Assembly (NCBI GenBank): GCA_964352665.1
Contig: CAYGSJ010000005.1
Coordinates: 124,001-188,000 of the forward strand
Direction: 5' to 3'
DNA length: 64,000 bases
From: UBA1672 sp964352665
Lineage (GTDB): Bacteria; Pseudomonadota; Alphaproteobacteria; Micavibrionales; Micavibrionaceae
Both the position numbers and the translations under genes were made by a program. Below are positions 26,499 to 35,483 of this stretch, piece by piece. Each line of letters opens with the position of its first letter. The first letter of the stretch is position 1. Below the pieces are notes generated by a model. It did no database searches, was not told where the DNA came from, and was given only the letters and a program-made list of their open reading frames with translations.

Positions 26499-26987
26499 TT
26501 AACCATCTGGGGAAGCTTTGGTTTCAGCTTTATCTTTATTAATCAGGTGGTCCGGTTTCAGGTTGGGCGGAGATTTGTTACATCTTTGGTAAACGGGCCT
26601 CATTTTCCGTGCAAGGCTATTTTTGTAATATCGGGACACAAACTTCTTTTTGTATAAAAGTTTGTCCCGCTCAAATGAGGTTAAAAAGGGGTCTGTCAAC
26701 TTTTCTGAAATTTCAAAATACTCTCTGCGTTTGCGTTTTGCTCTCAAATCAAATGAATCTATGTTATGAAGATCGATCTGTGAGCATTCTTTATTATAGT
26801 CATGTATTTGTATCTTTCTCGGGATTTTTTTGTGAGCCTCTCTGGGTAGTATTTTTTTATAGGTTTTTCTAAGCTCCTTCTTGCTAATTGGCATCCCGTC
26901 ATTATTGCCCGCGCCAGCAGGAGACAGGCCCAGAGTAAAAGCAAACACAAAAGCTACAATCAAGTTACAAAGCAGCGTTTTTTTCAA
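26499..26987 (-). CDS. Small secreted protein, MRPVY-x-RC family, member 1 (162 aa)
   Basis: The start is TTG at 26987 with AGGGAG 7 nt upstream. A signal peptide ends near PAGAGNN. The mature part holds two Cys-centred motifs shared with the next two genes: an upstream CSQIDLHNIDSFDLRAKRK and a downstream MRPVYQRCNK. It has a longer spacer between the motifs and an extra C-terminal tail than its neighbours. The two cysteines probably form a disulfide in the periplasm. No known family is recognised. Confidence 0.65.
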   Translation of the reverse strand: MKKTLLCNLIVAFVFAFTLGLSPAGAGNNDGMPISKKELRKTYKKILPREAHKKIPRKIQIHDYNKECSQIDLHNIDSFDLRAKRKRREYFEISEKLTDPFLTSFERDKLLYKKKFVSRYYKNSLARKMRPVYQRCNKSPPNLKPDHLINKDKAETKASPDG

Positions 26988-27001
26988 ATCAGTACTCCCT
27001 G

Positions 27002-27352
27002 TTAAATTTTAGGCATAGTCGCAGAGCAGCGTGAATAGACAGGACGCATCGCCTGATATTCAGGTGATCTGAAAAAAGCTTCTATCTCGTCCATCTTGTC
27101 TTGCATCTTGTAGGCCTCCGATAGTGAATCCATCTTATTTACCTTTTTTGTCAGATTATCGGCTTTATGTTTTTGTTGGCCCGCTCTTCTATTGAACTTT
27201 TTAATTTCCTGAACGTCTTTCTTGCTGCAGGGCAGTCTTGCTGCATCTTGCTCTTCTCTGGTCATTTGTTGAGCAGAGGTGTTTTGAGCCCAGCCTGTGA
27301 CCACAAGGCAGGAAAATAGAATAATAAAAGCCAATGTTTTCGTTTTTGTCAT
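27002..27352 (-). CDS. Small secreted protein, MRPVY-x-RC family, member 2 (116 aa)
   Basis: A signal peptide (TKTLAFIILFSCLVVTGWAQ) is followed by a short mature domain. It has the shared first motif PCSKKDVQEIKKFNRRAG and the terminal motif MRPVYSRCSA. Between them is a predicted helical segment with a coiled-coil look (DNLTKKVNKMDSLSEAYKMQDKMDE is partly heptad-like). It lies 14 bp upstream of member 1 and 23 bp downstream of member 3, all on the minus strand, so one transcript is likely. Function is unknown. Confidence 0.7.
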   Translation of the reverse strand: MTKTKTLAFIILFSCLVVTGWAQNTSAQQMTREEQDAARLPCSKKDVQEIKKFNRRAGQQKHKADNLTKKVNKMDSLSEAYKMQDKMDEIEAFFRSPEYQAMRPVYSRCSATMPKI

Positions 27353-27375
27353 TCTATCCGTCTCCTTAACTTAAT

Positions 27376-27771
27376 TTACGGTTCCCAAAAAGGGCGATCG
27401 CCCCCATTCATAGTGGGAATAGCTTTATCGCATCTTTTGTAAACAGGGCGCATGGCGTCATATTCATCAGATGTAAAGAAATCCAGAATTTTCTGGGCAT
27501 CTTCTTGCAGATCTTCAGCTTCCTCTGCTGTCGTAATTTCAGAGGCTTCTTCTGCTAAACGGGCATTTTGCTTCACTTTTCTTCTTGCTTTTGGATCGAA
27601 TTTCTGGATTGCCAAAAGATCCTGTTTTGTACAGGGTTTAGGGGCTCTTCGGTCTATTTTTTCTTCCTTTTTTGCTGTTGTGGAATTAACTTTTGCAGCA
27701 GCAGCAATATTTGCTGAAAAAACAAGGACTAAGGCGCAGAAAAGTGCAAGTCTTACGGGATTCTTTTTCAT
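27376..27771 (-). CDS. Small secreted protein, MRPVY-x-RC family, member 3 (131 aa)
   Basis: ATG 27771 is preferred over a GTG four codons upstream because AGAGG lies about 10 nt before it. A signal peptide (RLALFCALVLVFSANIAAAA) is followed by PCTKQDLLAIQKFDPKARRK and, near the end, MRPVYKRCDK. The spacer between the motifs is acidic and helical (ASEITTAEEAEDLQEDAQK). It is the first gene of a three-gene paralogous cluster. Function is unknown. Confidence 0.7.
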   Translation of the reverse strand: MKKNPVRLALFCALVLVFSANIAAAAKVNSTTAKKEEKIDRRAPKPCTKQDLLAIQKFDPKARRKVKQNARLAEEASEITTAEEAEDLQEDAQKILDFFTSDEYDAMRPVYKRCDKAIPTMNGGDRPFWEP

Positions 27772-28081
27772 GTTTAGCGACACCTCTGTTTATATATCTC
27801 TAAGTATAAAGCAATATAGGGCTGTTTGTAAAATATTGCGCATAAAAAGAATTGAGGTAAAAAAATAAAATAGCTATGCCGCCGAATATTTGGTACCCTG
27901 TGGGTGTGATGCTATTAAATCATAATGTTCTGAGCTCTGGATTTGTACAATCTGCGAAGATTGACAGGAGGGGTTCAGATACTTTTTTAAGCCACACTAT
28001 TTCCAGAAAATTTATCCAACATTTTTCTCTAAAAAAGATCATTCGATCTTGTTTCACCCTGTTCAAGGAGAAGGCACCCAC

Positions 28082-28831
28082 ATGTCTAAAAAGACCCGTA
28101 AATCAAGAAATACAAAGCATGCTACCAGAGAAAACATCGTTCACCCGGAATTCAGGAGTGATAATTGGCATCCTTTAGATGCCGAAATTGACGGGCGTCG
28201 TGACCAGAAATACGTTAAAAATATAAAACCAAGATCAGAAGGGCAGGAAGCCCTTATTCAATCTATCAAGGATTACAGCCTGACTTTAGCGATAGGCCCT
28301 GCAGGTACAGGAAAGACCTATCTTGCGATTGCGTCCGCTGTGGAGGCACTTGAAAAAGGTGAGGTGGAGCGCATTGTGCTTTCCAGACCCGCGATGGAGG
28401 CAGGAGAGAGCCTTGGGTTTCTCCCCGGCGATTTACAGGAAAAAATGGCCCCTTATTTACGGCCTTTATATGACTCTCTTGGTGACCGTCTGGGCGGAAA
28501 AAAAGTCAGGCAGTTACTGGAGGACGGAACCATAGAAATTGCTCCGATCGGCTTTATGCGTGGCCGGACACTCAATAACTGTTTCATTGTTATTGACGAG
28601 GCGCAAAACTGTACTTATGGGCAACTCAAGATGATCCTGTCACGACTTGGATGGCACTCGAATATGGTAATCACAGGTGATCCGGACCAGTCCGACCTTC
28701 TGGAGGGGGTATCCGGCCTTGATCAAATTGCACGAAAGCTTGACGCGATTAAAAATATTGCGGTGTGTCGTCTAACCCAGACCGATATTGTCAGGCACCC
28801 ATTAGTCGCGGAGATGCTGGACGTTCTATAA
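28082..28831 (+). CDS. phoH: PhoH-family ATPase (249 aa)
   Basis: This P-loop ATPase has Walker A GPAGTGKTYLA and Walker B FIVIDEAQNC, with the PhoH strings ILSRPAMEAGESLGFLPGDL-like and TGDPDQSDL. ATG 28082 is chosen because AAGGAGAAGG lies upstream. It lacks the N-terminal KH-like extension of longer PhoH proteins, and no ybeY gene is adjacent. This is therefore the short, phage-like type. PhoH proteins are linked to RNA metabolism, but the exact role is not established. About 300 bp of AT-rich sequence precede it (27784-28081) with no other gene seen. Confidence 0.85.
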   Translation: MSKKTRKSRNTKHATRENIVHPEFRSDNWHPLDAEIDGRRDQKYVKNIKPRSEGQEALIQSIKDYSLTLAIGPAGTGKTYLAIASAVEALEKGEVERIVLSRPAMEAGESLGFLPGDLQEKMAPYLRPLYDSLGDRLGGKKVRQLLEDGTIEIAPIGFMRGRTLNNCFIVIDEAQNCTYGQLKMILSRLGWHSNMVITGDPDQSDLLEGVSGLDQIARKLDAIKNIAVCRLTQTDIVRHPLVAEMLDVL

Positions 28832-28839
28832 AAAAAATA

Positions 28840-28866
28840 AAGGCTTCGAAATTCGAAGCCTTTTCT
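28840..28866. terminator. Bidirectional terminator between phoH and trxA
   Basis: AAGGCTTCG (28840-28848) pairs with CGAAGCCTT (28854-28862), with A-rich sequence on the left and TTTTCTC on the right. Confidence 0.85.
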
Positions 28867-28886
28867 CTTTCGGCCTGAAGCAATAC

Positions 28887-29207
28887 CTAAATTTTCTCGC
28901 TTAACCATTCGGTTAATTGTGACTTTGGCATGCCGCCGACACGTGTATCAACGACCTTACCACCTTTGAAGAGCATTAGGGTAGGCACACCACGTAGGCC
29001 ATACTTTGTTGGTGTTTCAGGAGCTTCTTCGATATTGACCTTAACCACTTTCAACTTGCCTTCCATTTCGCCGGCAATTTCTTCGACGATTGGCAACAAG
29101 GTCTTGCAAGGTCCACACCATTCCGCCCAAAAATCTACGAGCACAGGAGAATCCGAATTGATAACCTCTTCTTCAAAATCACTATCTGTGAGGGCTTTTA
29201 ATGACAT
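28887..29207 (-). CDS. trxA: Thioredoxin
   Basis: A 106-aa classical thioredoxin with active site WCGPC (Trp30-Cys34) and the cis-proline loop GVPTLMLF. It reduces disulfides in cytoplasmic proteins, including ribonucleotide reductase. ATG 29207 is chosen because AAAGGAAC lies upstream and this gives the standard length; an upstream in-frame start would add 23 unrelated residues. It is 65 bp downstream of panD. Confidence 0.95.
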   Translation of the reverse strand: MSLKALTDSDFEEEVINSDSPVLVDFWAEWCGPCKTLLPIVEEIAGEMEGKLKVVKVNIEEAPETPTKYGLRGVPTLMLFKGGKVVDTRVGGMPKSQLTEWLSEKI

Positions 29208-29272
29208 ATTGTGGTTCCTTTCAAATGATACGCTTTTAGAATTTCCACTATGGGAAAAACCATGACGATTCG

Positions 29273-29674
29273 TCAAGCGCTTTGCACGTGAATCTGCTCT
29301 ATATTCTCAGATTTCTCGGGTGTTATTTTGGCAATTCTATTCTTTTCATCCAGAAGAACCACTGTGGGTACATGCCTCTTTGCTTCTTCTTCGCTCATGC
29401 GAGCAAACGCGCAAATGATAACAAGATCGCCGGGTTTGATAAGATGGGCGGCGGCGCCGTTTATGCCGATAATGCCGGAACCGCGCTCTCCTGGAATGGT
29501 ATATGTTGTAATGCGCGCGCCATTGGTGATATCCAGAACATCTACCTGTTCATGTGGCAGGATGCCGGACGCATCCAGAAGATCGGAATCAACAGTTATA
29601 GACCCCTCATAATGCAAGTCTGCCTGTGTTACAGTGGCGCGGTGGATTTTTGCTTTGAACATGTTTAAAATCAT
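29273..29674 (-). CDS. panD: Aspartate 1-decarboxylase
   Basis: PanD makes beta-alanine for pantothenate. The proenzyme self-cleaves between Gly24 and Ser25 (HYEGSITVD) to generate the pyruvoyl group. The N terminus MILNMFKAKIHRATVTQADL matches the family, which sets the start at 29674; AGGA lies about 10 nt upstream. Arg54-region string GARITTYTIPGERGSG is also typical. Length is about 133 aa. It is divergent from the HIT gene. Confidence 0.95.
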   Translation of the reverse strand: MILNMFKAKIHRATVTQADLHYEGSITVDSDLLDASGILPHEQVDVLDITNGARITTYTIPGERGSGIIGINGAAAHLIKPGDLVIICAFARMSEEEAKRHVPTVVLLDEKNRIAKITPEKSENIEQIHVQSA

Positions 29675-29753
29675 GGCTTTACATCCTGCTCTTATCAATG
29701 TGTAATTCGTGCATACATTTAGCGTACTCTACCACAAAATGAAAGGTTTTATA

Positions 29754-30122
29754 ATGCCTGCTTATGATGATGATAATATTTTTGCAAAAATCCTGAGAGG
29801 GGAGATCCCTTGCGATAAAGTCTACGAAGATGATCATGTTCTGGCGTTTAGAGATATAGCGCCACAGGCCCCTGTGCATATTCTTGTCATTCCCAAGGGA
29901 AGATATGTTTCGGTTGATGATTTCGGCGCAAACGCTTCACCCGAGGAAATAAAGGCTTTTTTTGTAGCGGTCAGCACAATTGCCAATGATAACGGCCTAA
30001 GTGAGCAGGGCTTTCGTTCCATTACCAATACAGGGATGAATGGCGGACAGGAAGTGCCGCATTTTCACATGCATTTGCTGGGTGGTAAAAAAATTGGTCC
30101 GATGGTTTCTAAAGAGGCCTAA
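29754..30122 (+). CDS. HIT-family nucleotide-binding protein (HinT-like)
   Basis: The histidine triad is visible at His103-His105-His107 (PHFHMHLLGG), with the N-terminal NIFAKILRGEIPCDKVYEDD motif of the HinT branch. These proteins hydrolyse purine nucleoside phosphoramidates. ATG 29754 gives the normal 122-aa length and has AAAGG upstream. The 3' end overlaps the next convergent gene by 4 bp. Confidence 0.93.
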   Translation: MPAYDDDNIFAKILRGEIPCDKVYEDDHVLAFRDIAPQAPVHILVIPKGRYVSVDDFGANASPEEIKAFFVAVSTIANDNGLSEQGFRSITNTGMNGGQEVPHFHMHLLGGKKIGPMVSKEA

Positions 30123-30679
30123 CCCGGAAAAATTACTACATTTCCGCTTGAGTCTTTAGAACCTTCTGCTGTGCCCTGATATCCAATGTTTGAGAGCAAA
30201 GAGAGCACTTCATCGACAATCATCATATGTGATTGCAACTGATTGGTGATGATATTCAAAATTGCCGCAATTTTCGGATTTGTTACTTCAAACGACATAT
30301 AGCACAGGAATATCAGCTCCAGAAAATCTTCGATATCTTCGGAGATGACAGGCATCATTTCGCCTTCTGTCTCTGCCCATAATTCCGGATTATCTTCTGC
30401 CAGATCATCGCGTGCGCCATAGCGTTCAATAATACGGTCACACTCCATATGCAGGAATTTAAGATCATCCGACATTTCTGTTTCGTAATTTGCAATTTCC
30501 TTCATGACGAAAGCCGCACAAAGCACCGCTTGCTCTGGCTGGAAGTTGCTCATCAATTCGTGTAATCCATAAGTTGTCTCTTCGCTTGGCGCTTCACCCG
30601 TGATAAGCAGATCGCGCACCACAAGTGGCATCTGCAATTTGTTCTTTAATAAAGCCATTTTTTTCTTAACTAGTGCCAT
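30119..30679 (-). CDS. Hypothetical helical protein (186 aa)
   Basis: A soluble, acidic and mostly alpha-helical protein without recognised domain. Notable blocks are FQPEQAVLCAAFVMKEIANYE and EDIEDFLELIFLCYMSFEV. AGGGG lies 8 nt upstream of the ATG. It overlaps the HIT gene end-to-end by 4 bp. Nothing in its context points to a function. Confidence 0.65.
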   Translation of the reverse strand: MALVKKKMALLKNKLQMPLVVRDLLITGEAPSEETTYGLHELMSNFQPEQAVLCAAFVMKEIANYETEMSDDLKFLHMECDRIIERYGARDDLAEDNPELWAETEGEMMPVISEDIEDFLELIFLCYMSFEVTNPKIAAILNIITNQLQSHMMIVDEVLSLLSNIGYQGTAEGSKDSSGNVVIFPG

Positions 30680-30802
30680 GATCTAAACCCCTTTTGAGCC
30701 TTCGTTTATTTTGGTCGAAGGTGCGCCCCCACGCCGCCCTTCTATGGCTCTTAGTAAACTGTGAAAGTAAATAAACGGTTAACAGATGTAATTTTTTTTA
30801 CT

Positions 30803-31255
30803 TTAGACAAGATCAGGCAGCATAGTTCGGTCGGTGCTGACATGGGATTCTGGGCACCCAAAAGTGATAACAAGTGGCTCTGTCCCAGTCTTTGCAAGTT
30901 GGTGAGCATAGCCTTCCGGGATGTTAAAACTATCACCTGTTTCTACATGGACGGGGTCTTCTTTGTGCACGATGAATTCACCGTCTACTTCTTCAACGCG
31001 GCCCCAGTATAAGGTGCCAGCGCCCAAAACAACCTGATACAATTCGTCACCCTCACTGTGGAAATGACAACCAATTTTGTTTCCGATAGACGCAACGTGG
31101 TTGATCCAATCTGAGTTTCCATCAACACGGGCGATCTTTATTTTAACGGCGGGGTCTTCTTTCGCACCCTCAAGGGCTGTCTGCCATCTTTCGGCTGGAA
31201 TATCCATGCGGCTGGTCGCGTCGTTGAATTGCAGCAAATCTCTGCCTGATGCCAT
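30803..31255 (-). CDS. Cupin-domain protein (150 aa)
   Basis: A single small beta-barrel cupin: motif 1 is GCHFHSEGDELYQVVLGAG, with His, His and Glu as probable metal ligands, and motif 2 is DSFNIPEGYAHQL, with the last His ligand. The N terminus (about 40 aa) is extra. Such proteins may be isomerases, dioxygenases or sensors; the substrate cannot be told. AGGAGC precedes the ATG. Confidence 0.8.
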   Translation of the reverse strand: MASGRDLLQFNDATSRMDIPAERWQTALEGAKEDPAVKIKIARVDGNSDWINHVASIGNKIGCHFHSEGDELYQVVLGAGTLYWGRVEEVDGEFIVHKEDPVHVETGDSFNIPEGYAHQLAKTGTEPLVITFGCPESHVSTDRTMLPDLV

Positions 31256-31371
31256 TTTTTGCTCCTGTCATAGGCTTAATACCCTGCCATTATTAGAAAT
31301 GTTAGCTTGTTTGCAAGAAATTTTAGTGCGATAAAGCGTTGGTGTGTGCTTTTAAAAGGGGAATTTTGTGC

Positions 31372-32898
31372 ATGGTCGCCCGCGTTAACACCGTTTCATT
31401 CCAAGGCATAGAGGTTAAACCTGTCGATGTGCAGGTACAGCTGTCGAACGGCTTGCCGGCTTTTAATATCGTTGGCTTGCCCGATAAGGCGGTGGCAGAG
31501 AGCAAAGAACGCGTGCGCGCGGCGTTGCATGCGCTAGGCTTATCCCTTCCCCCCAAACGCCTTACCGTTAATATGGCCCCTGCAGATCTGAGCAAGGAAG
31601 GCAGCCATTTCGATTTGCCCATTGCGCTCGGTGTTCTCGGGGCGATGGGCGTTATCCCGAAAGAGGATTTGGCAAATTTTGTGGTGTTGGGTGAGTTATC
31701 GCTGGATGCCTCTATCCGTTCGGTTTCAGGTGTTTTACCGGCTGCAATGCATGCCAATGAGCACGCGCAGCACCTGATTTGTCCGAAGGATTGCGGCGGG
31801 GAAGCCGCGTGGGCAGGGGAGATGAACATTCTAGCGCCGGCCGATCTGTTACAGCTCATCAACCATATCAAGGGGACACAAATCCTCACCCCTCCGGAAA
31901 CGGCGCTGGCCAATGATAATCTTGAATACATCCCCGATCTGGCCAATGTAAAGGGGCAGGAAAGCGCAAAACGTGCGTTGGAGATTGCCGCCGCGGGCGG
32001 GCATAACCTGCTGATGATCGGACCACCGGGAAGCGGCAAGTCTATGCTGGCGAGTTGTTTACCCGGAATCTTGCCGCCCTTATCTCCGAAAGAGGCGCTG
32101 GAACTGTCTATGGTTCATTCGCTGGCAGGCGTCTTGCCGCAAGGCGGTTTAATTAGAAACAGGCCGTTCCGTAATCCTCATCACTCTGCTTCGCAACCCG
32201 CATTAATAGGAGGTGGACAGAAGGTGAAGCCCGGAGAAATATCACTCGCACATCATGGTGTTTTGTTCCTGGACGAATTACCGGAATTTGCCCGCGGGAC
32301 TCTGGAATCCCTCCGTCAACCTCTGGAAACAGGCGATGCATTGGTGGCGCGCGCCAATGCCCATATACGTTATCCGGCCCGGTTCCAACTGGTTGCGGCA
32401 ATGAATCCTTGCCGATGCGGTTATTTGGGTGATCCGGATATGGAATGCACCAAAGCCCCGCGCTGTGGCGTTGATTACCAATCCAAAATTAGCGGCCCAC
32501 TGATGGATCGAATTGATATTCATGTTGATGTACCACCTGTTCAAATTTCGGACTTACAGGAAGGGATCAGGGGCGAAAGCTCGGCGGATGTTGCAGCGCG
32601 TATAAAACAGGCGCGTGATTTACAGGCGGAGCGGGGCAAGACCAAGACCTTTGAAATGGGCAATAAATCTGCCATAAACGCGAATCTTGAAGGAGAAGCG
32701 TTAGACGCTGTAACACAAATGGATTTGGAGACAAAAAATATTTTAAATCAATCGGTTGAACAGTCAAAAGTGTCTGCGCGCGGATATTACCGGATTTTGC
32801 GCGTTGCCCGCACCATTGCCGATTTAAATGGTGGCGCAGAAAATATTTCTAAATCAGATGTTTGCGAGGCTTTGAGTTATCGCAGGATGACGTTTTAA
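31372..32898 (+). CDS. comM: YifB/ComM-family Mg-chelatase-like AAA+ ATPase
   Basis: ComM is a hexameric helicase that promotes branch migration during natural transformation. An N-terminal Lon-protease-like domain without catalytic function comes first, then the AAA+ module with Walker A GPPGSGKSMLA, the HHSASQPALIGGG string, and Walker B GVLFLDELPEF. The C-terminal Mg_chelatase_C part holds ARGYYRILRVARTIADL. ATG 31372 matches the family start MVARVNTVSFQGIE. At 508 aa the length is normal. Confidence 0.93.
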   Translation: MVARVNTVSFQGIEVKPVDVQVQLSNGLPAFNIVGLPDKAVAESKERVRAALHALGLSLPPKRLTVNMAPADLSKEGSHFDLPIALGVLGAMGVIPKEDLANFVVLGELSLDASIRSVSGVLPAAMHANEHAQHLICPKDCGGEAAWAGEMNILAPADLLQLINHIKGTQILTPPETALANDNLEYIPDLANVKGQESAKRALEIAAAGGHNLLMIGPPGSGKSMLASCLPGILPPLSPKEALELSMVHSLAGVLPQGGLIRNRPFRNPHHSASQPALIGGGQKVKPGEISLAHHGVLFLDELPEFARGTLESLRQPLETGDALVARANAHIRYPARFQLVAAMNPCRCGYLGDPDMECTKAPRCGVDYQSKISGPLMDRIDIHVDVPPVQISDLQEGIRGESSADVAARIKQARDLQAERGKTKTFEMGNKSAINANLEGEALDAVTQMDLETKNILNQSVEQSKVSARGYYRILRVARTIADLNGGAENISKSDVCEALSYRRMTF

Positions 32899-32949
32899 AA
32901 CCATAAAACCCCGTTTTTTGACTAATATATGCAAAATAATCGTTTTAAT

Positions 32950-32979
32950 TTGTATTTTGCGCTTTTTCTAAGTTATACT
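32950..32979 (+). promoter_or_regulatory. Candidate sigma-70 promoter
   Basis: TTGTAT (32950-32955) and TATACT (32974-32979) are separated by 18 bp in an AT-rich gap, 77 bp upstream of the 405-aa orphan gene. Confidence 0.5.
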
Positions 32980-33055
32980 ATAGGAAAGAAAAAAATGGGG
33001 AAATCCGCGTAGATAGAGGTTTCCTGATAAGAAAAAAACTAACGCGAGAGTTGAA

Positions 33056-34273
33056 ATGGTCAAGCTAGACGACTCAATGGGATTTAATAGGGCCTCCAAT
33101 GTTGGGCACTACCGGACGTCGTCTAATGCGCCGGGTTCAAGGCGCGATATCTCTGATAGTTCATACTATGGAAAAGATGGTGGCGACTGGTTGTTAAGGT
33201 CTGCTGCTGCTATGCGCGGTGATGCCTCGCTTTATAGTCCGGTTCTCGGACAGCAACAATCAACGTTGGAGTCTGCTGTTATTGGTGATACCCAGACCGA
33301 AACCCTTTCCGAAAAAATGAGACCCGATACGTCGTATGAGGGGCCTAAGGTCAATGCAGGAAATATGTTGCGCGATGCCAATAAGGCTGTGACGGATGGG
33401 GCGATTGTGTCCCGTCAGGCGAATCAGGGCATGCAGGACACACAAGAAACAATAGGCGCGTTCAAAGATGATTGGAAAGAAGCCAAAAAAGAGGCGATAG
33501 GGGCACTCAAAGAAGTTGCAGAATCCAAAGGGATTGACCCGAAGGCTGCGGCCGATCAACTTATTCCGGATACTGCGCCAAACAAAATGAGTGCGTTGGC
33601 CTTCATAGCAGGGGAATTGACAGCATTAGGTGGCGGGTCATTTGTAACATTTGCGAAAGAGATTATTCCGCAATTTACCAAAAGCAAATCAGATACGATC
33701 GAAGATGTTAAAAGCTTTTTGGGTGAGATGAGGGACCGTCTTGCGAGCAAGGGGTCTAGCCCAACAGCACAGCAGGGCTTTTTCTCTACACCGTTTTTTG
33801 GTGGGGCAGAAGAAGCAGGCGAGACGGATATTGCATGGGAAAACCTATCAGAAGATGATATGGGCGAGTTCTTGGCTGCGGATCCTGAAGGGGAAGATCA
33901 GCCGGAATTAATAGCTCTAAGACAGCAAGAGCATGATTTGAATTATGTTCTGGGTAACCATGACTATGTGAGAGACCACTATGCCGATGTAGTGACGGCA
34001 GACAAAATGGTTGCAGCGGCTGATTCAGGCAACGGTGCTATGAGTAGGCTGATGCTGGATGCTACAGTTGTTGATGCAGCGTTGGCCCCTCAATTTGACC
34101 ATGACTCGGTCGGTGTTTCTTTGGCGGGGGATAGTGTGGCCGGTGTTACCCTTTTGGCCTCGGATACGCGCTTTGATTCTGCTGCTGTTACGACTGTTCT
34201 TGATATGCAGAGACTGGATATTCCAGAGGTTCAACAACAATTAGCAGCGCATGCAGCCGCACAATTCGGTTAA
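33056..34273 (+). CDS. Hypothetical protein (405 aa), possible orphan
   Basis: No signal peptide, transmembrane helix or known domain can be seen. The N-terminal 60 residues are Ser/Gly-rich and probably disordered. A Lys/Glu-rich helical segment (KDDWKEAKKEAIGALKEVAE) follows at about 140-160, and a hydrophobic stretch (SALAFIAGELTALGGGSFVTF) at about 178-200. The C-terminal 100 residues are Ala/Asp/Val-rich. This composition resembles structural or effector-like proteins, but function is unknown. It has its own promoter candidate and stands alone between comM and the cyclase gene. Confidence 0.6.
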   Translation: MVKLDDSMGFNRASNVGHYRTSSNAPGSRRDISDSSYYGKDGGDWLLRSAAAMRGDASLYSPVLGQQQSTLESAVIGDTQTETLSEKMRPDTSYEGPKVNAGNMLRDANKAVTDGAIVSRQANQGMQDTQETIGAFKDDWKEAKKEAIGALKEVAESKGIDPKAAADQLIPDTAPNKMSALAFIAGELTALGGGSFVTFAKEIIPQFTKSKSDTIEDVKSFLGEMRDRLASKGSSPTAQQGFFSTPFFGGAEEAGETDIAWENLSEDDMGEFLAADPEGEDQPELIALRQQEHDLNYVLGNHDYVRDHYADVVTADKMVAAADSGNGAMSRLMLDATVVDAALAPQFDHDSVGVSLAGDSVAGVTLLASDTRFDSAAVTTVLDMQRLDIPEVQQQLAAHAAAQFG

Positions 34274-34356
34274 TCAACGGCCGATTACCCTTTATTTTCG
34301 TTTTACTATTTCCAATTTATTCAATTTGGCGTATTAAAATTGTAGCGCGGATGCTG

Positions 34357-34369
34357 TATAGTGCGTGAA
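34357..34369 (+). promoter_or_regulatory. -10 element placed for a leaderless transcript
   Basis: TATAGT (34357-34362) ends six bases before the ATG at 34369, so a transcript starting at the normal distance would begin at or next to the start codon. A weak TTAAAA (34334-34339) lies 17 bp upstream as a possible -35. No Shine-Dalgarno is present. Confidence 0.35.
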
Positions 34370-35427
34370 TGACTAATTTAAAAGCGAGCTTACCTTTGTC
34401 TCCATCCAATCAGAATAATAAAGTACAAGAGCTGGCAGATATGGCTCTTGCACGTATAAAAGAGCATAACTTGCTGCCGACGCCGGATAATTACGAGCTT
34501 TGGTACGTTTATTATGCACAGTCTGATCCGGAGGTTAGCCGTGCGATTGATAATGTTCTTGAAGAACACGGTGGAAAAATCACGGATGAGCAGTGCTACG
34601 AGATCTTTCACAATCATTTAAGTGGTTTTCGCGAGGAAAAGAGCGTTCATCAGGCAGGCACGCAAATTCAAAGAACCATTGAGGATGTAAAATTAGCCGT
34701 ATCAACAGCCAAGGATTCTACAGTCCAGTATAATAACAGTCTTAAAACGGCACATAAAGAATTCAAAAACCAGAAAACGCCCGAGCAAATGAATGCGGTG
34801 CTTTCTACGGTTATGTCCGAAACAGAGCATATGGTTGAGAACAGCAAGCATCTCGAAGATATGTTGGAGAATTCAACCCGCGCGATGGAAGATATGCGTC
34901 GCGATCTGGAAGTTGCCCGTAAAGAAGCTATGACAGATCCTTTAACGAATCTGGCAAATAGAAAGGCATTTGATCAGGAATTGCATCGCCTGATTATGTT
35001 GTCTAATAGTGAAGAGCCACACGTATTCAGCATGATTTTGCTTGATATTGATCACTTTAAGCAATTCAACGATACATTTGGTCATCAAGTGGGTGATCAG
35101 GTTCTAAAGCTGGTGGCAAGGACGCTGAAAGAAGGATTGAAGGGCCGTGACCTTGTTGTGCGTTATGGTGGCGAAGAATTTGCAATTCTTTTGCCGGAAA
35201 CAAATATAAACGGCAGCATGAAAGTGGCAGAAATTCTTCGTCACGAAGTAGAGCAAAAAGAGGTTATCAACCGCGTTACAGGGAAAAAGATTGCCAAGAT
35301 TACGTTTTCTGCGGGTGTGGCAGAATACAAAAAGAATGAAGAAAGAGATGCTTTTATCTCCGGCGTTGATAATGCGCTTTATGAAGCCAAGAATGCGGGC
35401 CGTAACTGCGTTATTTCGGTAAAATAA
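34369..35427 (+). CDS. Diguanylate cyclase (GGDEF domain)
   Basis: The C-terminal GGDEF domain makes cyclic di-GMP; the signature RYGGEEFAILLPE has GGEEF at 267-271. The product-inhibition I-site is altered: the place of RxxD reads KGRD, so feedback control may be weak. The N-terminal 170 residues are helical with a coiled-coil linker (ENSKHLEDMLENSTRAMEDM) and may be a sensory or dimerisation part. No membrane segment is present, so it is cytoplasmic. It lies 57 bp before uvrD. Confidence 0.92.
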   Translation: MTNLKASLPLSPSNQNNKVQELADMALARIKEHNLLPTPDNYELWYVYYAQSDPEVSRAIDNVLEEHGGKITDEQCYEIFHNHLSGFREEKSVHQAGTQIQRTIEDVKLAVSTAKDSTVQYNNSLKTAHKEFKNQKTPEQMNAVLSTVMSETEHMVENSKHLEDMLENSTRAMEDMRRDLEVARKEAMTDPLTNLANRKAFDQELHRLIMLSNSEEPHVFSMILLDIDHFKQFNDTFGHQVGDQVLKLVARTLKEGLKGRDLVVRYGGEEFAILLPETNINGSMKVAEILRHEVEQKEVINRVTGKKIAKITFSAGVAEYKKNEERDAFISGVDNALYEAKNAGRNCVISVK

Positions 35428-35483
35428 TTAAACTCCCAGAAATCTAGATTTTTTATACGCAATTTCTTGCATCATGGCTGGTT

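Noticed and set aside
27876..28178. A 100-codon plus-strand frame upstream of and overlapping phoH
   Set aside because: It overlaps the start of phoH in another frame, has low-complexity composition and no ribosome site.
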